From Sphingomonas sp. So64.6b (lineage in GTDB: Bacteria; Pseudomonadota; Alphaproteobacteria; Sphingomonadales; Sphingomonadaceae), in contig NZ_CP048817.1 of NCBI RefSeq assembly GCF_014171475.1, positions 992,001 to 1,056,000 of the forward strand: a stretch of DNA of 64,000 bases. Reading direction: 5' to 3'. Positions 18,128 through 27,747 of the stretch are shown piece by piece. The stretch's first letter is position 1, and every line of letters begins with the position of its first letter. The notes beneath the pieces are model-generated. The model did not search any database. It was not told the origin of the DNA and was given only the letters and a program-made list of their open reading frames with translations. The position numbers were made by a program, and so were the translations under genes.

Positions 18128-19102
18128 ATGGCGCGCATTGCTCAAATCACTCGTACCGGCGGCCCGGAAGTGATCGAATGGGTGGATGTGGATCTCCCAC
18201 CGCCTGGTCCCGGCGAGGTGCGCATGCGCAATACAGCGGTGGGGCTCAACTTCATCGACACCTATCACCGTAGCGGCCTGTATCCGATCGAGATGCCCGG
18301 TCGCCTCGGCGGCGAAGCGGTCGGCATTGTCGAGGCGTTGGGAGAGGGCGTGACCGGCCTCGCGATCGGCGAGCGCGTCGGTACCTTCGGCCCGGCTCGC
18401 GGGGCTTATTCGACTGATCGCAACCTTCCCGCCGATCAGCTTATCAAGCTGCCCGACAGTGTCGATGACCGGACCGCCGCGGCGCTGCTGCTCAAGGGCG
18501 GTACGACCGAATATCTAGTTGAGCGCTGTGCCAAGGTCGAGCGCGGCCAGGCGGTGCTGGTCCATGCGGCAGCGGGTGGTGTCGGCCATTTGCTCGTTGG
18601 CTGGTTGAAGGCGGTCGGCGCCACGGTGATCGGTACGGTCGGCACGGAGGAGAAAGCGGCACAGGCGCGCGCCGCCGGTGCCGATCATGTCCTGCTCCAC
18701 AAACTGGTCGATGTCGCGAAAGAGGTGAGGGCGATCACCGATGGCAAGGGCGTGTCGGTGGTGTTCGACGGGATCGGCAAGGCGACGTGGGAAATCTCGC
18801 TCGCCTCAACCGCGCGGCGCGGGTTGATCGTCAGTTATGGCAATGCCGGCGGCGCGGTGGATGGCGTCGATCTCGCCATCCTGGCGCGCCGTGGCTCGCT
18901 GTTCGTCTCGCGCCCGACCATGTTCGACTATTACGTCACCGTCGAAGAACGCAAAGCCGGGTTCGATCGCGTATTCGAGATGCTCGCCAAGGGCGCGATC
19001 ACCGCGGAGATCGGCCAGACCTTCGCGCTGGAAGACGTTGCCGATGCTCATCGCGCGCTCGAAGCGGGCGAGACCAAGGGTGCGACGGTGCTGATTCCAT
19101 AG
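18128..19102 (+). CDS. NADPH:quinone oxidoreductase (zinc-free MDR family)
   Basis: This 324-residue medium-chain reductase resembles QorA. It reduces quinones or related carbonyl acceptors with NADPH. The start at ATG 18128 follows an AGGAG ribosome site (18115-18119). Family features include the N-terminal VGLNFIDTYHRSGLYP segment that replaces the catalytic zinc region of alcohol dehydrogenases, and the Rossmann motif VLVHAAAGGVGHLLVGWLK. The structural-zinc cysteines are absent, as expected. It is divergent from the aldehyde dehydrogenase operon, with about 120 bases between starts. Confidence 0.9.
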   Translation: MARIAQITRTGGPEVIEWVDVDLPPPGPGEVRMRNTAVGLNFIDTYHRSGLYPIEMPGRLGGEAVGIVEALGEGVTGLAIGERVGTFGPARGAYSTDRNLPADQLIKLPDSVDDRTAAALLLKGGTTEYLVERCAKVERGQAVLVHAAAGGVGHLLVGWLKAVGATVIGTVGTEEKAAQARAAGADHVLLHKLVDVAKEVRAITDGKGVSVVFDGIGKATWEISLASTARRGLIVSYGNAGGAVDGVDLAILARRGSLFVSRPTMFDYYVTVEERKAGFDRVFEMLAKGAITAEIGQTFALEDVADAHRALEAGETKGATVLIP

Positions 19103-19175
19103 CTCGGCCTAAAGATCTCACTTCCCCGGTTTTCGCCGAGGAAGCATCTTTTGCATGGCGCGCAACCACACGGCC

Positions 19176-19784
19176 TTAACCCGGATAAGGCTTGTCCTTC
19201 AGCAACCCGGCCAAATGCGCCGCGTTTCCGGCCAGCATTCCGGCGGTCTTGCTCACGATCTCCGGCGTCTTCTTCAACTCCTTGAAATCGACCGATCCAT
19301 AAGCTTCGCCGACCCAATAGATTGCCCCGACCGCCGGGATCGTCCAGCCGGTATCGTTCAACGACTGGAATAGTTGCGCGGTGGAAAAATGCGCGCCGTC
19401 CTCATTGCCGACGATCGCTGCGACCGCGATCTTGGAATAACTCGGCATGCGGCCTTGATCGTCGGTTTCGTCGAGGAACGCATCCATCCGCTCAAGCACG
19501 CGCTTGGCGACACTACCGATCTGCCCCATCCAGATCGGCCCGCCGAATATCAAAATGTCGTGCGCCAGGATCTTCTCGCGCAACGCCGGCCATTGGTCGC
19601 CATCGCCCTCGTCGGACGTGACACCAGGCTTGATGTCGAGCGCGGCGACGCGGACCGTTTCGGTCACCATCACGCCCTTGGCCTCGAATGCGGTCTTCAC
19701 CACCGCAATCATCGCATCGGTCGAGGACTCCTGCGATGTATCGGCCTTGAGTGTGCAATTCAGGGCGAGGGCTTTGAGAGTCAT
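19176..19784 (-). CDS. Flavodoxin-like NAD(P)H-dependent oxidoreductase
   Basis: This 202-residue protein has a flavodoxin-like fold of the WrbA/NADPH-dependent FMN-reductase group. The FMN phosphate-binding loop region CTLKADTSQESST follows the first strand, and the GGPIWMGQIGSVAKRVLERM segment is the second flavin-contacting loop. It likely reduces small acceptors or other flavins in the cytoplasm. It is convergent with the quinone reductase gene and divergent from the secreted protein gene at 19900, so it is probably a single-gene unit. The electron acceptor is unknown. Confidence 0.87.
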   Translation of the reverse strand: MTLKALALNCTLKADTSQESSTDAMIAVVKTAFEAKGVMVTETVRVAALDIKPGVTSDEGDGDQWPALREKILAHDILIFGGPIWMGQIGSVAKRVLERMDAFLDETDDQGRMPSYSKIAVAAIVGNEDGAHFSTAQLFQSLNDTGWTIPAVGAIYWVGEAYGSVDFKELKKTPEIVSKTAGMLAGNAAHLAGLLKDKPYPG

Positions 19785-19899
19785 GAGGGGCTCCTGTCAT
19801 GGCCTCAACATGACTCCCCGCAGCGCCGGCAGTTCCTTAAAGTGGCTGGCCAGGCTCTCCGGAGGCCGGCTGCTCTCGTTGACGAAGAAGGACGATCGC

Positions 19900-20598
19900 T
19901 TGAGATACTCTCTGGGCCTCGCCCTTGTCGCTATGCTCGCTCAGTCATCCGCCGCTGCGGCGAAGGAAGTATCATGGTCCAACACGCCGCTCGCCCGGGT
20001 CGAGATCCTCGCTCTGTTGCAGTCGCTCAACGCGACATTGCTCAGTCATGACAGTGCGACGCTCACGCTCGACGACTGGTGTGCAAGACACAGGCTTGCC
20101 GCGCCGGGGACGACGATCGTCGCCGAGCGGGTGCGCGATGTGACCAAGGCGATCGCACCCGAACAGCGCACTGCGTTGCGCATCGGCGCCGACGAACCGA
20201 TCCGCTATCGCCGGGTGCGCTTGCGCTGCGGCGCGCATATCCTGTCGGAGGCGGACAATTGGTACGTCCCGTCGCGCCTGACGCCGGCGATGAACGCCGC
20301 GCTCGACGAGAGCGACATTTCGTTCGGCCGCGCGGTGAAGGGCCTTCATTTTCGCCGCCAAACGCTGTCGGCGATATTGTTATGGTCACCCTTGCCGGCC
20401 GATTGGGACCAGCGGACAACGGCCATCGCGCCTGAAGATGGCGCAACCGTCGTCATTCCCGACCACGTGATCGAACATCGCGCGACGCTCAGTCTGCCGG
20501 ACGGTACGCCGTTCAGCCAGGTGGTGGAAACCTATCGCGGAGATCTGTTCGATTTCGCGCCGCCGGCCTTTGCCGAGCCCAGCCTAAAGTCCCGATAG
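19900..20598 (+). CDS. Secreted UbiC/chorismate-lyase-like protein
   Basis: This is an exported protein of about 232 residues. I chose the TTG at 19900 (ribosome site GAAGGA 5-10 bases upstream), giving a signal peptide MRYSLGLALVAMLAQSSAAA; an in-frame ATG at 19810 would lengthen it. The mature part has LQSLNATLLSHDSATLTLDD, conserved arginines in IRYRRVRLRCG, EADNWYVPSRLTPAMN and a C-terminal VIEHRATLSLPDGTPFSQV strand set, which together resemble the chorismate-lyase (UbiC)/UTRA fold. A periplasmic chorismate-lyase-like protein would be unlikely to make ubiquinone precursor there, so the ligand is unknown. The family assignment is by fold pattern and is moderately sure. Confidence 0.68.
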   Translation: MRYSLGLALVAMLAQSSAAAAKEVSWSNTPLARVEILALLQSLNATLLSHDSATLTLDDWCARHRLAAPGTTIVAERVRDVTKAIAPEQRTALRIGADEPIRYRRVRLRCGAHILSEADNWYVPSRLTPAMNAALDESDISFGRAVKGLHFRRQTLSAILLWSPLPADWDQRTTAIAPEDGATVVIPDHVIEHRATLSLPDGTPFSQVVETYRGDLFDFAPPAFAEPSLKSR

Positions 20599-20782
20599 GG
20601 ATCAGCACTGTGTCGCAAGGCACCAGCTACCGCCTCGTAAGCGGCTGATCGATCGGCGGCGATAGGGGGACGGGAAGGCCCTTTGCTTCCCACTAGAAGC
20701 GTATAGCGGACCGGGGGGCTTGCGGCAAGACCCCGGTCATGCGCCATGAACGTTACCCAGCTCAAGAAATGGGAGTAACGAA

Positions 20783-22006
20783 ATGCGCGTATTGTTAACG
20801 ACTTATGGGTCGCGTGGCGATGTCGAGCCGTTGGTTGGACTCGCGGTTCGGTTGCAGGCGATCGGCGTGGAGGCGCTGGTCTGTGCGCCACCCGATCGCG
20901 ACTTCGCGGACCTGCTGGATCGTGCGGGCGTGCCGCTGGTGCCGGCCTTTTCGTCGGTGCGCGAATGGGTGACCAAGGCGCTGGAAAACAAGGCGGCGGT
21001 CGATTTGCCGACGCGCGCGGCCGAGATCGTCGCCGCGCAATATGAGGCGCTTCTCCCGGCAGCCCGGGGATGCGACCTGATCCTCGCGACGGGCCTGTTT
21101 CCCTCCACCGCAGCTGCGCAAGCTGTGGCCGAGCGGCTTGGCATCCGTTATGTCTATGCGACTTATTGCCCGATCTGGCTGCCATCCACTCAGCACCGGC
21201 CGCAGCCATTTCCGGGTCATCCCGTTCCAGCCGAGGTGACCGACAACCGGCTGCTATGGGACCTGAACGTCGAGACGATGAATGCGATATTCGGCGGCGG
21301 GATAAACGCGCTGCGCATATCGATCGGCCTGCCGCCGATCGACAATGTCCGCGACCATGTCTTCACCGATCGCCCATGGCTGGCATCGGATCCGGTGCTG
21401 AGCCCGTGGCAGCCGACCGACCTGCGCGAGGTGGTGCAGACCGGGGCGTGGATCCTACCGGATCAACGGCCACTTCGGGCCGAGTTGCTGGCGTTCCTCG
21501 ATGCCGGTTCGCCGCCGGTCTATGTCGGTTTCGGCAGCATGCCGATGCAGGCCGCGCGCGACGCCGCACAGGTCGCCGTCGCAGCGATCCGCGCGCAGGG
21601 CCGTCGTGCCATCCTGTTACACGGTTGGGCCGATCTGACGCTGGGAGATGATCAGCAGGATTGCTTCCTCGTTGGAGAGGTAAACCAGCAGGCGCTGTTC
21701 GGCCGGGTCGCCGCGGTTATTCATCATGGCGGTGCCGGCACGACAACCGCCGCCGGGCGTGCCGGAGCGCCGCAGGTGATCATCCCCCAGATCGGAGACC
21801 AGCCCTATTGGGCTGCGCGCGTCGCCGAACTTGGGATCGGTGCCGGACATGACGGCCCGACGCCGACTATCGAGACGCTTTCGACCTCGCTGGCAATCGC
21901 GCTGGCCCCCGAAACTCGCACCCGAGCGGCTCATGTCGCGGGCCTGGTCCATGCCGATGGAGCGGCGGTGGCGGCGCAGATGCTGATCGACATGATCGGC
22001 CGCTGA
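20783..22006 (+). CDS. GT1 family glycosyltransferase (first of a tandem pair)
   Basis: This 407-residue GT-B glycosyltransferase of family 1 resembles Gtf/sterol-glucosyltransferase enzymes that transfer a sugar to lipids or small hydrophobic acceptors. It begins MRVLLTTYGSRGDVEPLVGL, the acceptor-domain signature. The nucleotide-sugar site is near the C-terminus with IHHGGAGTTTAAGRAGAPQV and PQIGDQPYWAARV. A GGGAG ribosome site precedes ATG 20783. The next gene is a close paralog, with conserved sequence extending into the leader, so the pair arose by tandem duplication. Acceptor and donor are unknown. Confidence 0.9.
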   Translation: MRVLLTTYGSRGDVEPLVGLAVRLQAIGVEALVCAPPDRDFADLLDRAGVPLVPAFSSVREWVTKALENKAAVDLPTRAAEIVAAQYEALLPAARGCDLILATGLFPSTAAAQAVAERLGIRYVYATYCPIWLPSTQHRPQPFPGHPVPAEVTDNRLLWDLNVETMNAIFGGGINALRISIGLPPIDNVRDHVFTDRPWLASDPVLSPWQPTDLREVVQTGAWILPDQRPLRAELLAFLDAGSPPVYVGFGSMPMQAARDAAQVAVAAIRAQGRRAILLHGWADLTLGDDQQDCFLVGEVNQQALFGRVAAVIHHGGAGTTTAAGRAGAPQVIIPQIGDQPYWAARVAELGIGAGHDGPTPTIETLSTSLAIALAPETRTRAAHVAGLVHADGAAVAAQMLIDMIGR

Positions 22007-22048
22007 TCGCCGTCCAGATCGTTTTTTCTTGGATATGGGAGTGTTGAA

Positions 22049-23278
22049 ATGCGTGTTTTGTTATCGAGCTATGGCTCACGCGGCGATATCGAGCCGCTGG
22101 CGGCGTTGGGTGCCGGCCTGCAATCGCTCGGCGCGGAGGCGATCGTGTGTGCGCCGCCGGAAGCAGAGTTTGCCGAACTGCTGAATCGCGCCGGGCTGCC
22201 GTTGGTACCGGCCTTCTCTTCGGTGCGGGACTGGGTGCAGACGGCGAAGGAGTCGGGGCTCGGCTTGCCCCGGCTCGCGGCCGTGATGGTCGCGGCACAG
22301 TTCGAGGTGATGGCCGCCGCCGCCACAGGCTGCGATGCAATCGTCGCGACTGGTCTGTTTCCCTCCGTCGCCGCCGCTCGGGCGGTGGCCGAGACATTGG
22401 GCATACCCTTTGTCTGTGCGGTTTTCTGCCCGCTCCTCCTGCCATCGCCTCATCATCCGCCCTTCGAATATCCCGGTCAGCCACATCCGCCCGGGATGAC
22501 CGACAATCGAGCGCTCTGGACGTTCAACATCGAGGCAAAGCAGGCGCTGTTCGGTGAGGCGGTCAACACGCACCGCGCCTCGATCGGCCTGCCCCTGGTC
22601 GATAATGTTCGCGACCACATCTTCACGCGCCGGCCATGGCTCGCGTCGGACCCGGTGCTTGGTGCCTGGCAGGCGACCGATATGATCGATGCCGTGCAGA
22701 CCGGCGCGTGGATCCTGCCCGACGATCGCCCCTTGCCGGTCGATCTGGCCGCGTTTCTCGATGCGGGTCCGCCGCCGGTCTATATCGGCTTTGGCAGCAT
22801 GGCGATGAGCGTGGCGGGAGGCACGCCGGGCGACGCCGCCAGGATCGCGATCGAAGCAGTTCGCGCGCAAGGTCATCGTGTGATCCTTGCCCGCGGCTGG
22901 GCCAACTTGGCACAGGTCGATGATCGCGAAGACTGTCTCGCGATCGCGGAGGTCAACCAGCAAGCATTGTTCTGCCGGGTCGCCGCCGTCGTCCATCACG
23001 GCGGCGCTGGTACGACCACCACTGCCGCCCGTGCCGGCGCGCCGCAGGTGGTCGTGCCTCAGGTCGTCGATCAGCCTTTTTGGGCGAGGCGCGTGGCCGA
23101 ACTAGGCATCGGCGCGGCGCATGACGGCCCGGTCCCGACTTTGGATTCGCTCTCGGACGCACTCGGTATTGCCCTGGCTCCGGAGACGCGGGCCCGAGCG
23201 ACCGAAGTCGCCGGCACGATTCGCGGCGACGGCGCGATGGTCGCCGCGAGGATGATGATCGATCTGATCGAGCGCTGA
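22049..23278 (+). CDS. GT1 family glycosyltransferase (second of a tandem pair)
   Basis: This 409-residue paralog of the preceding gene has the same architecture: N-terminal MRVLLSSYGSRGDIEPLAAL, and donor-site motifs VHHGGAGTTTTAARAGAPQV and PQVVDQPFWARRV. The 43-base gap and matching leader (GGGAG then GAAATGCG) indicate duplication and cotranscription. Divergence is greatest in the acceptor half (residues 60-170), suggesting that the two copies act on different acceptors or sequentially; that is inference. A strong hairpin immediately downstream terminates this operon against the convergent glnA. Confidence 0.9.
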   Translation: MRVLLSSYGSRGDIEPLAALGAGLQSLGAEAIVCAPPEAEFAELLNRAGLPLVPAFSSVRDWVQTAKESGLGLPRLAAVMVAAQFEVMAAAATGCDAIVATGLFPSVAAARAVAETLGIPFVCAVFCPLLLPSPHHPPFEYPGQPHPPGMTDNRALWTFNIEAKQALFGEAVNTHRASIGLPLVDNVRDHIFTRRPWLASDPVLGAWQATDMIDAVQTGAWILPDDRPLPVDLAAFLDAGPPPVYIGFGSMAMSVAGGTPGDAARIAIEAVRAQGHRVILARGWANLAQVDDREDCLAIAEVNQQALFCRVAAVVHHGGAGTTTTAARAGAPQVVVPQVVDQPFWARRVAELGIGAAHDGPVPTLDSLSDALGIALAPETRARATEVAGTIRGDGAMVAARMMIDLIER

Positions 23279-23290
23279 TCACGCAACGAA

Positions 23291-23321
23291 AAAGGGCGCC
23301 CGGATCATTCCGGGCGCCCTT
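23291..23321. terminator. Bidirectional hairpin terminator between the glycosyltransferases and glnA
   Basis: A near-perfect stem AAGGGCGCCCGG / CCGGGCGCCCTT with a 6-base loop lies between two convergent genes. A-rich sequence precedes it, giving a U-tract for transcripts from the glnA side; the glnA stop is 24 bases away. Confidence 0.85.
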
Positions 23322-23344
23322 GATCGCGTGCTGACCGGCAAGGA

Positions 23345-24757
23345 TCAGTAGCTGTAGTACATGTCGAATTCGACCGGGCTCGGGGTCATTTCCCAGCGCG
23401 CCACGTCCTGATACTTCAGCTCGATATAGGATTCGATCTGCTCCTTGGAGAAGACGTCGCCCTTAAGCAGATAGTCGTGATCGGCAGCCAGGCTTTCCAG
23501 TGCCTCGCGCAGCGAACCGCATACGGTCGGGACCTGGGCGAGCTCTGCCGGCGGCAGGTCGTACAGGTTCTTGTCCATCGCTTCGCCGGGATGGATCTTG
23601 TTCTGGATGCCGTCCAGGCCAGCCATGAACAAGGCCGCATAGCAGAGATACGGATTGGCCATCGCGTCGGGGAAGCGCACTTCGACGCGCTTCGCCTTGG
23701 GCCCGGTGCCGTAAGGAATGCGGCACGATGCCGAGCGGTTGCGTGCCGAATAAGCGAGCAGCACCGGCGCTTCATAACCCGGCACCAGCCGCTTGTAGCT
23801 GTTGGTGGTCGGGTTGGTGAAGGCATTCACCGACTTGGCGTGCTTGATGATCCCGCCGATGAAGTAGAGGCAGGTGTCGGACAGACCGGCATAACCATTG
23901 CCGGCGAACAGCGGCTTGCTGCCTTCCCAGATCGACAAATGGGTGTGCATGCCCGAGCCGTTATCTTCCTTGATCGGCTTGGGCATGAAGGTCGCGGTCT
24001 TGCCGTAAGCATGAGCGACCTGATGCACGACGTACTTGTAGATCTGCATGCGATCGGCGGTGGTGGTCAGCGTGCCGAAGGTCAGGCCAAGCTCATGCTG
24101 TGCCGCGGCGACCTCATGATGGTGCTTGTCGCAGGGCAGGCCCATTTCGAGCATGGTCGAGACCATCTCGCCACGGATATCGACCGCGCTATCGACCGGT
24201 GCGACTGGGAAATAACCGCCCTTGGCGCGCGGGCGATGGCCCATATTGCCGCCTTCATAGGTGGTGCCGGTGTTGGTCGGCAGTTCGATATCGTCGATCT
24301 TGTAATAGCTCGTCGAATAGCTGTTCTCGAACTTCACATCGTCGAACATGAAGAATTCGGCTTCCGGGCCGACATAGACGGTGTCGCCGATGCCGGTGGT
24401 CTTGAGGTACGCCTCAGCGCGCTTCGCGGTAGAGCGCGGATCGCGGGCATAGAGTTCGCCGGTCGCCGGCTCGACAATGTCGCAGATCAGGATCAGCATC
24501 GGCGTGGCCGAAAACGGATCGATATAGATCGCATCCAGATCCGGCTTCAGGATCATGTCGGATTCGTTGATCACCTTCCAGCCCTCGATCGACGATCCGT
24601 CGAACATGAAACCGTCGGTCAGTTCATCTTCACCGACGACGCCCGCGACCATCGTGAGATGCTGCCACTTACCCTTGGGATCGGTGAATCGCAGATCGAC
24701 CCACTCGATCTCCTCATCCTTGATCTTCTTCAGGACGTCGTTCGCCGAATTCGCCAT
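23345..24757 (-). CDS. glnA: Glutamine synthetase type I
   Basis: This 470-residue glutamine synthetase (GSI-beta) condenses glutamate and ammonia with ATP hydrolysis and acts as a dodecamer. ATG 24757 gives [20 protein letters not shown]. Visible motifs are the [12 protein letters not shown] beta-grasp signature, [12 protein letters not shown] metal site, [19 protein letters not shown]-binding region, the [11 protein letters not shown] glutamate site, and [10 protein letters not shown] containing the tyrosine that is adenylylated by GlnE (near residue 398). Conservation of that tyrosine implies control by covalent modification. It lies downstream of glnB on the same strand, the usual alphaproteobacterial operon, with 115 bases between them. 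Confidence 0.97.
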   Translation of the reverse strand: MANSANDVLKKIKDEEIEWVDLRFTDPKGKWQHLTMVAGVVGEDELTDGFMFDGSSIEGWKVINESDMILKPDLDAIYIDPFSATPMLILICDIVEPATGELYARDPRSTAKRAEAYLKTTGIGDTVYVGPEAEFFMFDDVKFENSYSTSYYKIDDIELPTNTGTTYEGGNMGHRPRAKGGYFPVAPVDSAVDIRGEMVSTMLEMGLPCDKHHHEVAAAQHELGLTFGTLTTTADRMQIYKYVVHQVAHAYGKTATFMPKPIKEDNGSGMHTHLSIWEGSKPLFAGNGYAGLSDTCLYFIGGIIKHAKSVNAFTNPTTNSYKRLVPGYEAPVLLAYSARNRSASCRIPYGTGPKAKRVEVRFPDAMANPYLCYAALFMAGLDGIQNKIHPGEAMDKNLYDLPPAELAQVPTVCGSLREALESLAADHDYLLKGDVFSKEQIESYIELKYQDVARWEMTPSPVEFDMYYSY

Positions 24758-24872
24758 AATATCCCATGCCCTTTCGTGGTCGATAGTCACTCCGGTCTCC
24801 CGGAGAATCATGTTACGTGCACAGCGCCTGCTGTCACACAATGTTGCAGCGCGTCAAATTCCTTCGAACTGC

Positions 24873-25322
<450 letters not shown>

Positions 25323-25401
25323 TTAAGGAATGCCTAACGTGCGTGCATGAGGCGGGTACTGCCTGCTTTTGAGGCAGGATTGATTGCTGACGAATTTGTG
25401 A

Positions 25402-25414
25402 CTACATTATGTAG
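25402..25414. promoter_or_regulatory. Palindrome upstream of the antitoxin gene, likely autoregulatory operator
   Basis: CTACAT-T-ATGTAG is a perfect 6-1-6 palindrome 17 bases before the antitoxin ATG, placed where the -10 region of its promoter is expected. Phd-type antitoxins bind such short palindromes to repress their own operon. The assignment is from position and symmetry. Confidence 0.55.
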
Positions 25415-25431
25415 ACACGAAGGATGAAGCG

Positions 25432-25695
25432 ATGACCGTGCACGCCACCATTGTCGGAGTCCGCGAGCTACGCGGCAAGCTGAGCGACTATCTTCGACGC
25501 GTCGCTGCGGGCGAGAATTTTGATATCATGTCTCGCGGCAAGAAGGTCGCGGAACTCCGCGCGCCAGAACCCGATGCGAATTTTCGCAAACCTGGCGCTC
25601 TTAAGGGGCGTGGCTGGATCGCCGACGACTTTGACACATGGCCGCCCGAGATCGAAGCGACGTTCGATGCCGATATCTTTCCGCCCGATCGATGA
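25432..25695 (+). CDS. Type II antitoxin, Phd/YefM family
   Basis: This 87-residue antitoxin has a Phd/YefM N-terminal DNA-binding and dimerisation region (VGVRELRGKLSDYLRRVAAG, FDIMSRGKKVAELRAPEP) and a C-terminal tail (WIADDFDTWPPEIEATFDAD) that would wrap the toxin. It has an AAGGA ribosome site and overlaps the PIN toxin gene by four bases (ATGA), the usual antitoxin-first order. A CTACATTATGTAG palindrome in the promoter is the likely operator. It neutralises the downstream PIN-domain RNase and represses the operon. Confidence 0.9.
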   Translation: MTVHATIVGVRELRGKLSDYLRRVAAGENFDIMSRGKKVAELRAPEPDANFRKPGALKGRGWIADDFDTWPPEIEATFDADIFPPDR

Positions 25696-26075
25696 GGCTG
25701 TTGCTCGATACCCACGCACTAATCTGGTGGATATTCGATCTACCCAAGCTCGGTGTAAAAGCGCGGACCTTGATCAATGATCGTAGGAACGAGATATTGT
25801 TCAGTCCGGCATCGCCATGGGAAATGGCGATAAAGATCAGCACCGGAAAACTGGACATCGACGTCGGTGATGCTCTTACCGTATTCGCCCAGCGGGGTTT
25901 CGTTCAACTCGATATCGCGAACAGTCATCTCATCGCGCTGGCCAGACTGGAACGGATTCATGGCGATCCGTTCGACCGGATGATTGTTGCCCAAGCCATG
26001 GTCGAGGGTGCGACGATCATGACAGAAGACGCGGCGATCGCCCGTTATGCCGTTAGTACGATAGGCTGCGGCTGA
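25692..26075 (+). CDS. Type II toxin, PIN domain (VapC-like) ribonuclease
   Basis: This 127-residue PIN-domain protein of the VapC/FitB group is a metal-dependent endoribonuclease that usually cuts tRNA or rRNA. The four acidic-site regions are visible: LLLDTHALIWW (first Asp), SPWEMAIKISTGKL (Glu), GDPFDRMIVAQAM (Asp) and IMTEDAAIARYA (final Asp), so the active site looks intact. Start ATG 25692 overlaps the antitoxin stop. Pairing of a Phd-type antitoxin with a PIN toxin is common in alphaproteobacteria. It converges with map, with only 6 bases between stop codons. Confidence 0.92.
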   Translation: MRLLLDTHALIWWIFDLPKLGVKARTLINDRRNEILFSPASPWEMAIKISTGKLDIDVGDALTVFAQRGFVQLDIANSHLIALARLERIHGDPFDRMIVAQAMVEGATIMTEDAAIARYAVSTIGCG

Positions 26076-26081
26076 ACTCGC

Positions 26082-26906
26082 TCAGTAAGGCGGCTGGTGG
26101 AATCCGCCCGGGCTGACCGTGAAGATCTCATTGCCCTCATCGGTAATGCCGATCGAATGCTCGAACTGCGCCGATAGCGAGCGGTCGCGCGTCACGGCGG
26201 TCCAGCCGTCGTCGAGCAATTTCACGTCGGGGCGGCCGATATTGATCATCGGTTCGATCGTGAAGATCATGCCTGGGCGTAGTTCCGGGCCGGTGCCGGG
26301 GCGGCCGACATGGACCACTTCGGGTGCGTCATGGAACAGCCGGCCGAGGCCATGGCCGCAGAAATCGCGCACGACGCCGAAGCGGTGCTTCTCGGCATGG
26401 GTCTGGATCGCATGCGCGACATCGCCCATCGTGTTCCCTGGCTTGGCCTGTTCGATGCCGAGCATCAGGCATTCATAGGTCACGTCGACCAGCCGCTTCG
26501 CCTTGATCGGCACGTCGCCGACCAGATACATGCGGCTTGAATCGCCGTGCCAGCCATCGACGATCGGCGTCACGTCGATATTGACGATATCGCCGCTTTT
26601 CAGCGTCTTGATGCCGGGAATGCCGTGGCACACGACATGGTTGATCGAAATGCAGCTCGCATGCGTGTAGCCACGATAGCCAAGCGTCGCGGGAATGCCG
26701 CCGCCCGCTGCGATGAAATTGCGGATCAGGTCGTCCAGCTCGCCGGTGGTCACCCCGGGCACGACATGCGGCACGATCATGTCGAGCGTTTCGGCGGCAA
26801 GGCGTCCGGCCTTGTGCATGCCGTCGAACGCGTCGCGTCCGTGCAGCTTGATGGCGCCGGTCCGGCCCAGTGGGGCGTCGGCGGTGACGGTTACATAGTC
26901 GGTCAT
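26082..26906 (-). CDS. map: Methionine aminopeptidase, type I
   Basis: This 274-residue enzyme removes the initiator methionine from nascent proteins. The pita-bread fold metal ligands are in place: NIDVTPIVDGWHGDSSRMY (two Asp), GHGLGRLFHDAPEVVH (His), FTIEPMINIG (Glu) and FEHSIGI (Glu). The His in YTHASCISINHVVCHG also matches the active site. The start ATG 26906 gives MTDYVTVTADAPLGRTGAIK; the open frame runs further upstream but overlaps the divergent CinA-like gene. The spacing to that gene is 63 bases. Confidence 0.95.
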   Translation of the reverse strand: MTDYVTVTADAPLGRTGAIKLHGRDAFDGMHKAGRLAAETLDMIVPHVVPGVTTGELDDLIRNFIAAGGGIPATLGYRGYTHASCISINHVVCHGIPGIKTLKSGDIVNIDVTPIVDGWHGDSSRMYLVGDVPIKAKRLVDVTYECLMLGIEQAKPGNTMGDVAHAIQTHAEKHRFGVVRDFCGHGLGRLFHDAPEVVHVGRPGTGPELRPGMIFTIEPMINIGRPDVKLLDDGWTAVTRDRSLSAQFEHSIGITDEGNEIFTVSPGGFHQPPY

Positions 26907-26969
26907 AAACACGATATAGCGAGCCTCTCCGGGCTTTGCGAGGGCGGTTCGTCGGGCTATGCCCACCCC

Positions 26970-27725
26970 ATGACGCAACGCATCTGGACGGCCGCGCTGG
27001 CGGTGATCGGCGACGAGATATTGTCGGGCCGCACACAGGACAAGAATGTCGCGCAGATCGCCGCCTGGCTCAACGTCCAGGGCATCCGTCTGGCCGAGGT
27101 GCGCATCGTACCCGACAAGACCGACGCGATCGTCGAAGCGGTCAACACTCTGCGCGCGCGCAACGACTATCTCTTCACCACCGGCGGGATCGGCCCGACG
27201 CATGACGACATCACCGTCGACGCGATCGCTGCGGCGCTCGGAGTGGGCGTGGTGTTCCATCCCAAGGCGCTCGCGGTGCTGGAGCGTTATTACACCGAGC
27301 GCGGCGGCCTGACCGATGCGCGCAAGCGTATGGCGCGCGTGCCCGAAGGATCCGACCTGATCGAGAATCGCATGTCGGGTGCGCCCGGTATCCGGGTCGG
27401 CAACGTCTTCATCATGGCCGGCGTGCCGCACATCACCGCCGGTATGCTCGACGCACTGACCGGTACGCTGGAGGGTGGCCTGCCCGTGCTGTCGCGCACG
27501 ATCGGTTGCTGGGTGCCGGAGAGCGAAGTCGCTGACCTGCTCGGCGCGGTGGAGCGGGCGCATGAAGGTGTCGCGATCGGCAGCTATCCATTCTTTCGTG
27601 ACGGTCGCACCGGTGCGAACTTCGTCGTGCGCGCGACCGATGCCGCGCTGCTCGATGCATGCGTCGTCGATCTTACCGCGCGGCTCGAGGCGGATGGGCG
27701 TATCGTCACGGCCGACGGAATCTGA
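26970..27725 (+). CDS. CinA/MoCF-domain (molybdopterin-binding-like) protein
   Basis: This 251-residue protein contains the MoaB/Mog-like MoCF domain found at the N-terminus of CinA. Signatures are AALAVIGDEILSGRTQDKN and YLFTTGGIGPTHDDITVDAIAAALG. It lacks the C-terminal CinA deamidase half, so it corresponds to the short standalone form seen in many proteobacteria. Long CinA proteins have ADP-ribose pyrophosphatase/NMN deamidase activities; whether this short form is enzymatic is unknown. The start follows a divergent map gene. The lipoprotein gene lies 22 bases downstream. Confidence 0.88.
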   Translation: MTQRIWTAALAVIGDEILSGRTQDKNVAQIAAWLNVQGIRLAEVRIVPDKTDAIVEAVNTLRARNDYLFTTGGIGPTHDDITVDAIAAALGVGVVFHPKALAVLERYYTERGGLTDARKRMARVPEGSDLIENRMSGAPGIRVGNVFIMAGVPHITAGMLDALTGTLEGGLPVLSRTIGCWVPESEVADLLGAVERAHEGVAIGSYPFFRDGRTGANFVVRATDAALLDACVVDLTARLEADGRIVTADGI

Positions 27726-27747
27726 ACGAATATGGAGGAGTGACGTC

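Noticed and set aside
20745..20777. Ten-codon frame (MNVTQLKKWE) just before the first glycosyltransferase
   Set aside because: It could be a leader peptide, but the second gene copy lacks it and there is no attenuator-like structure.
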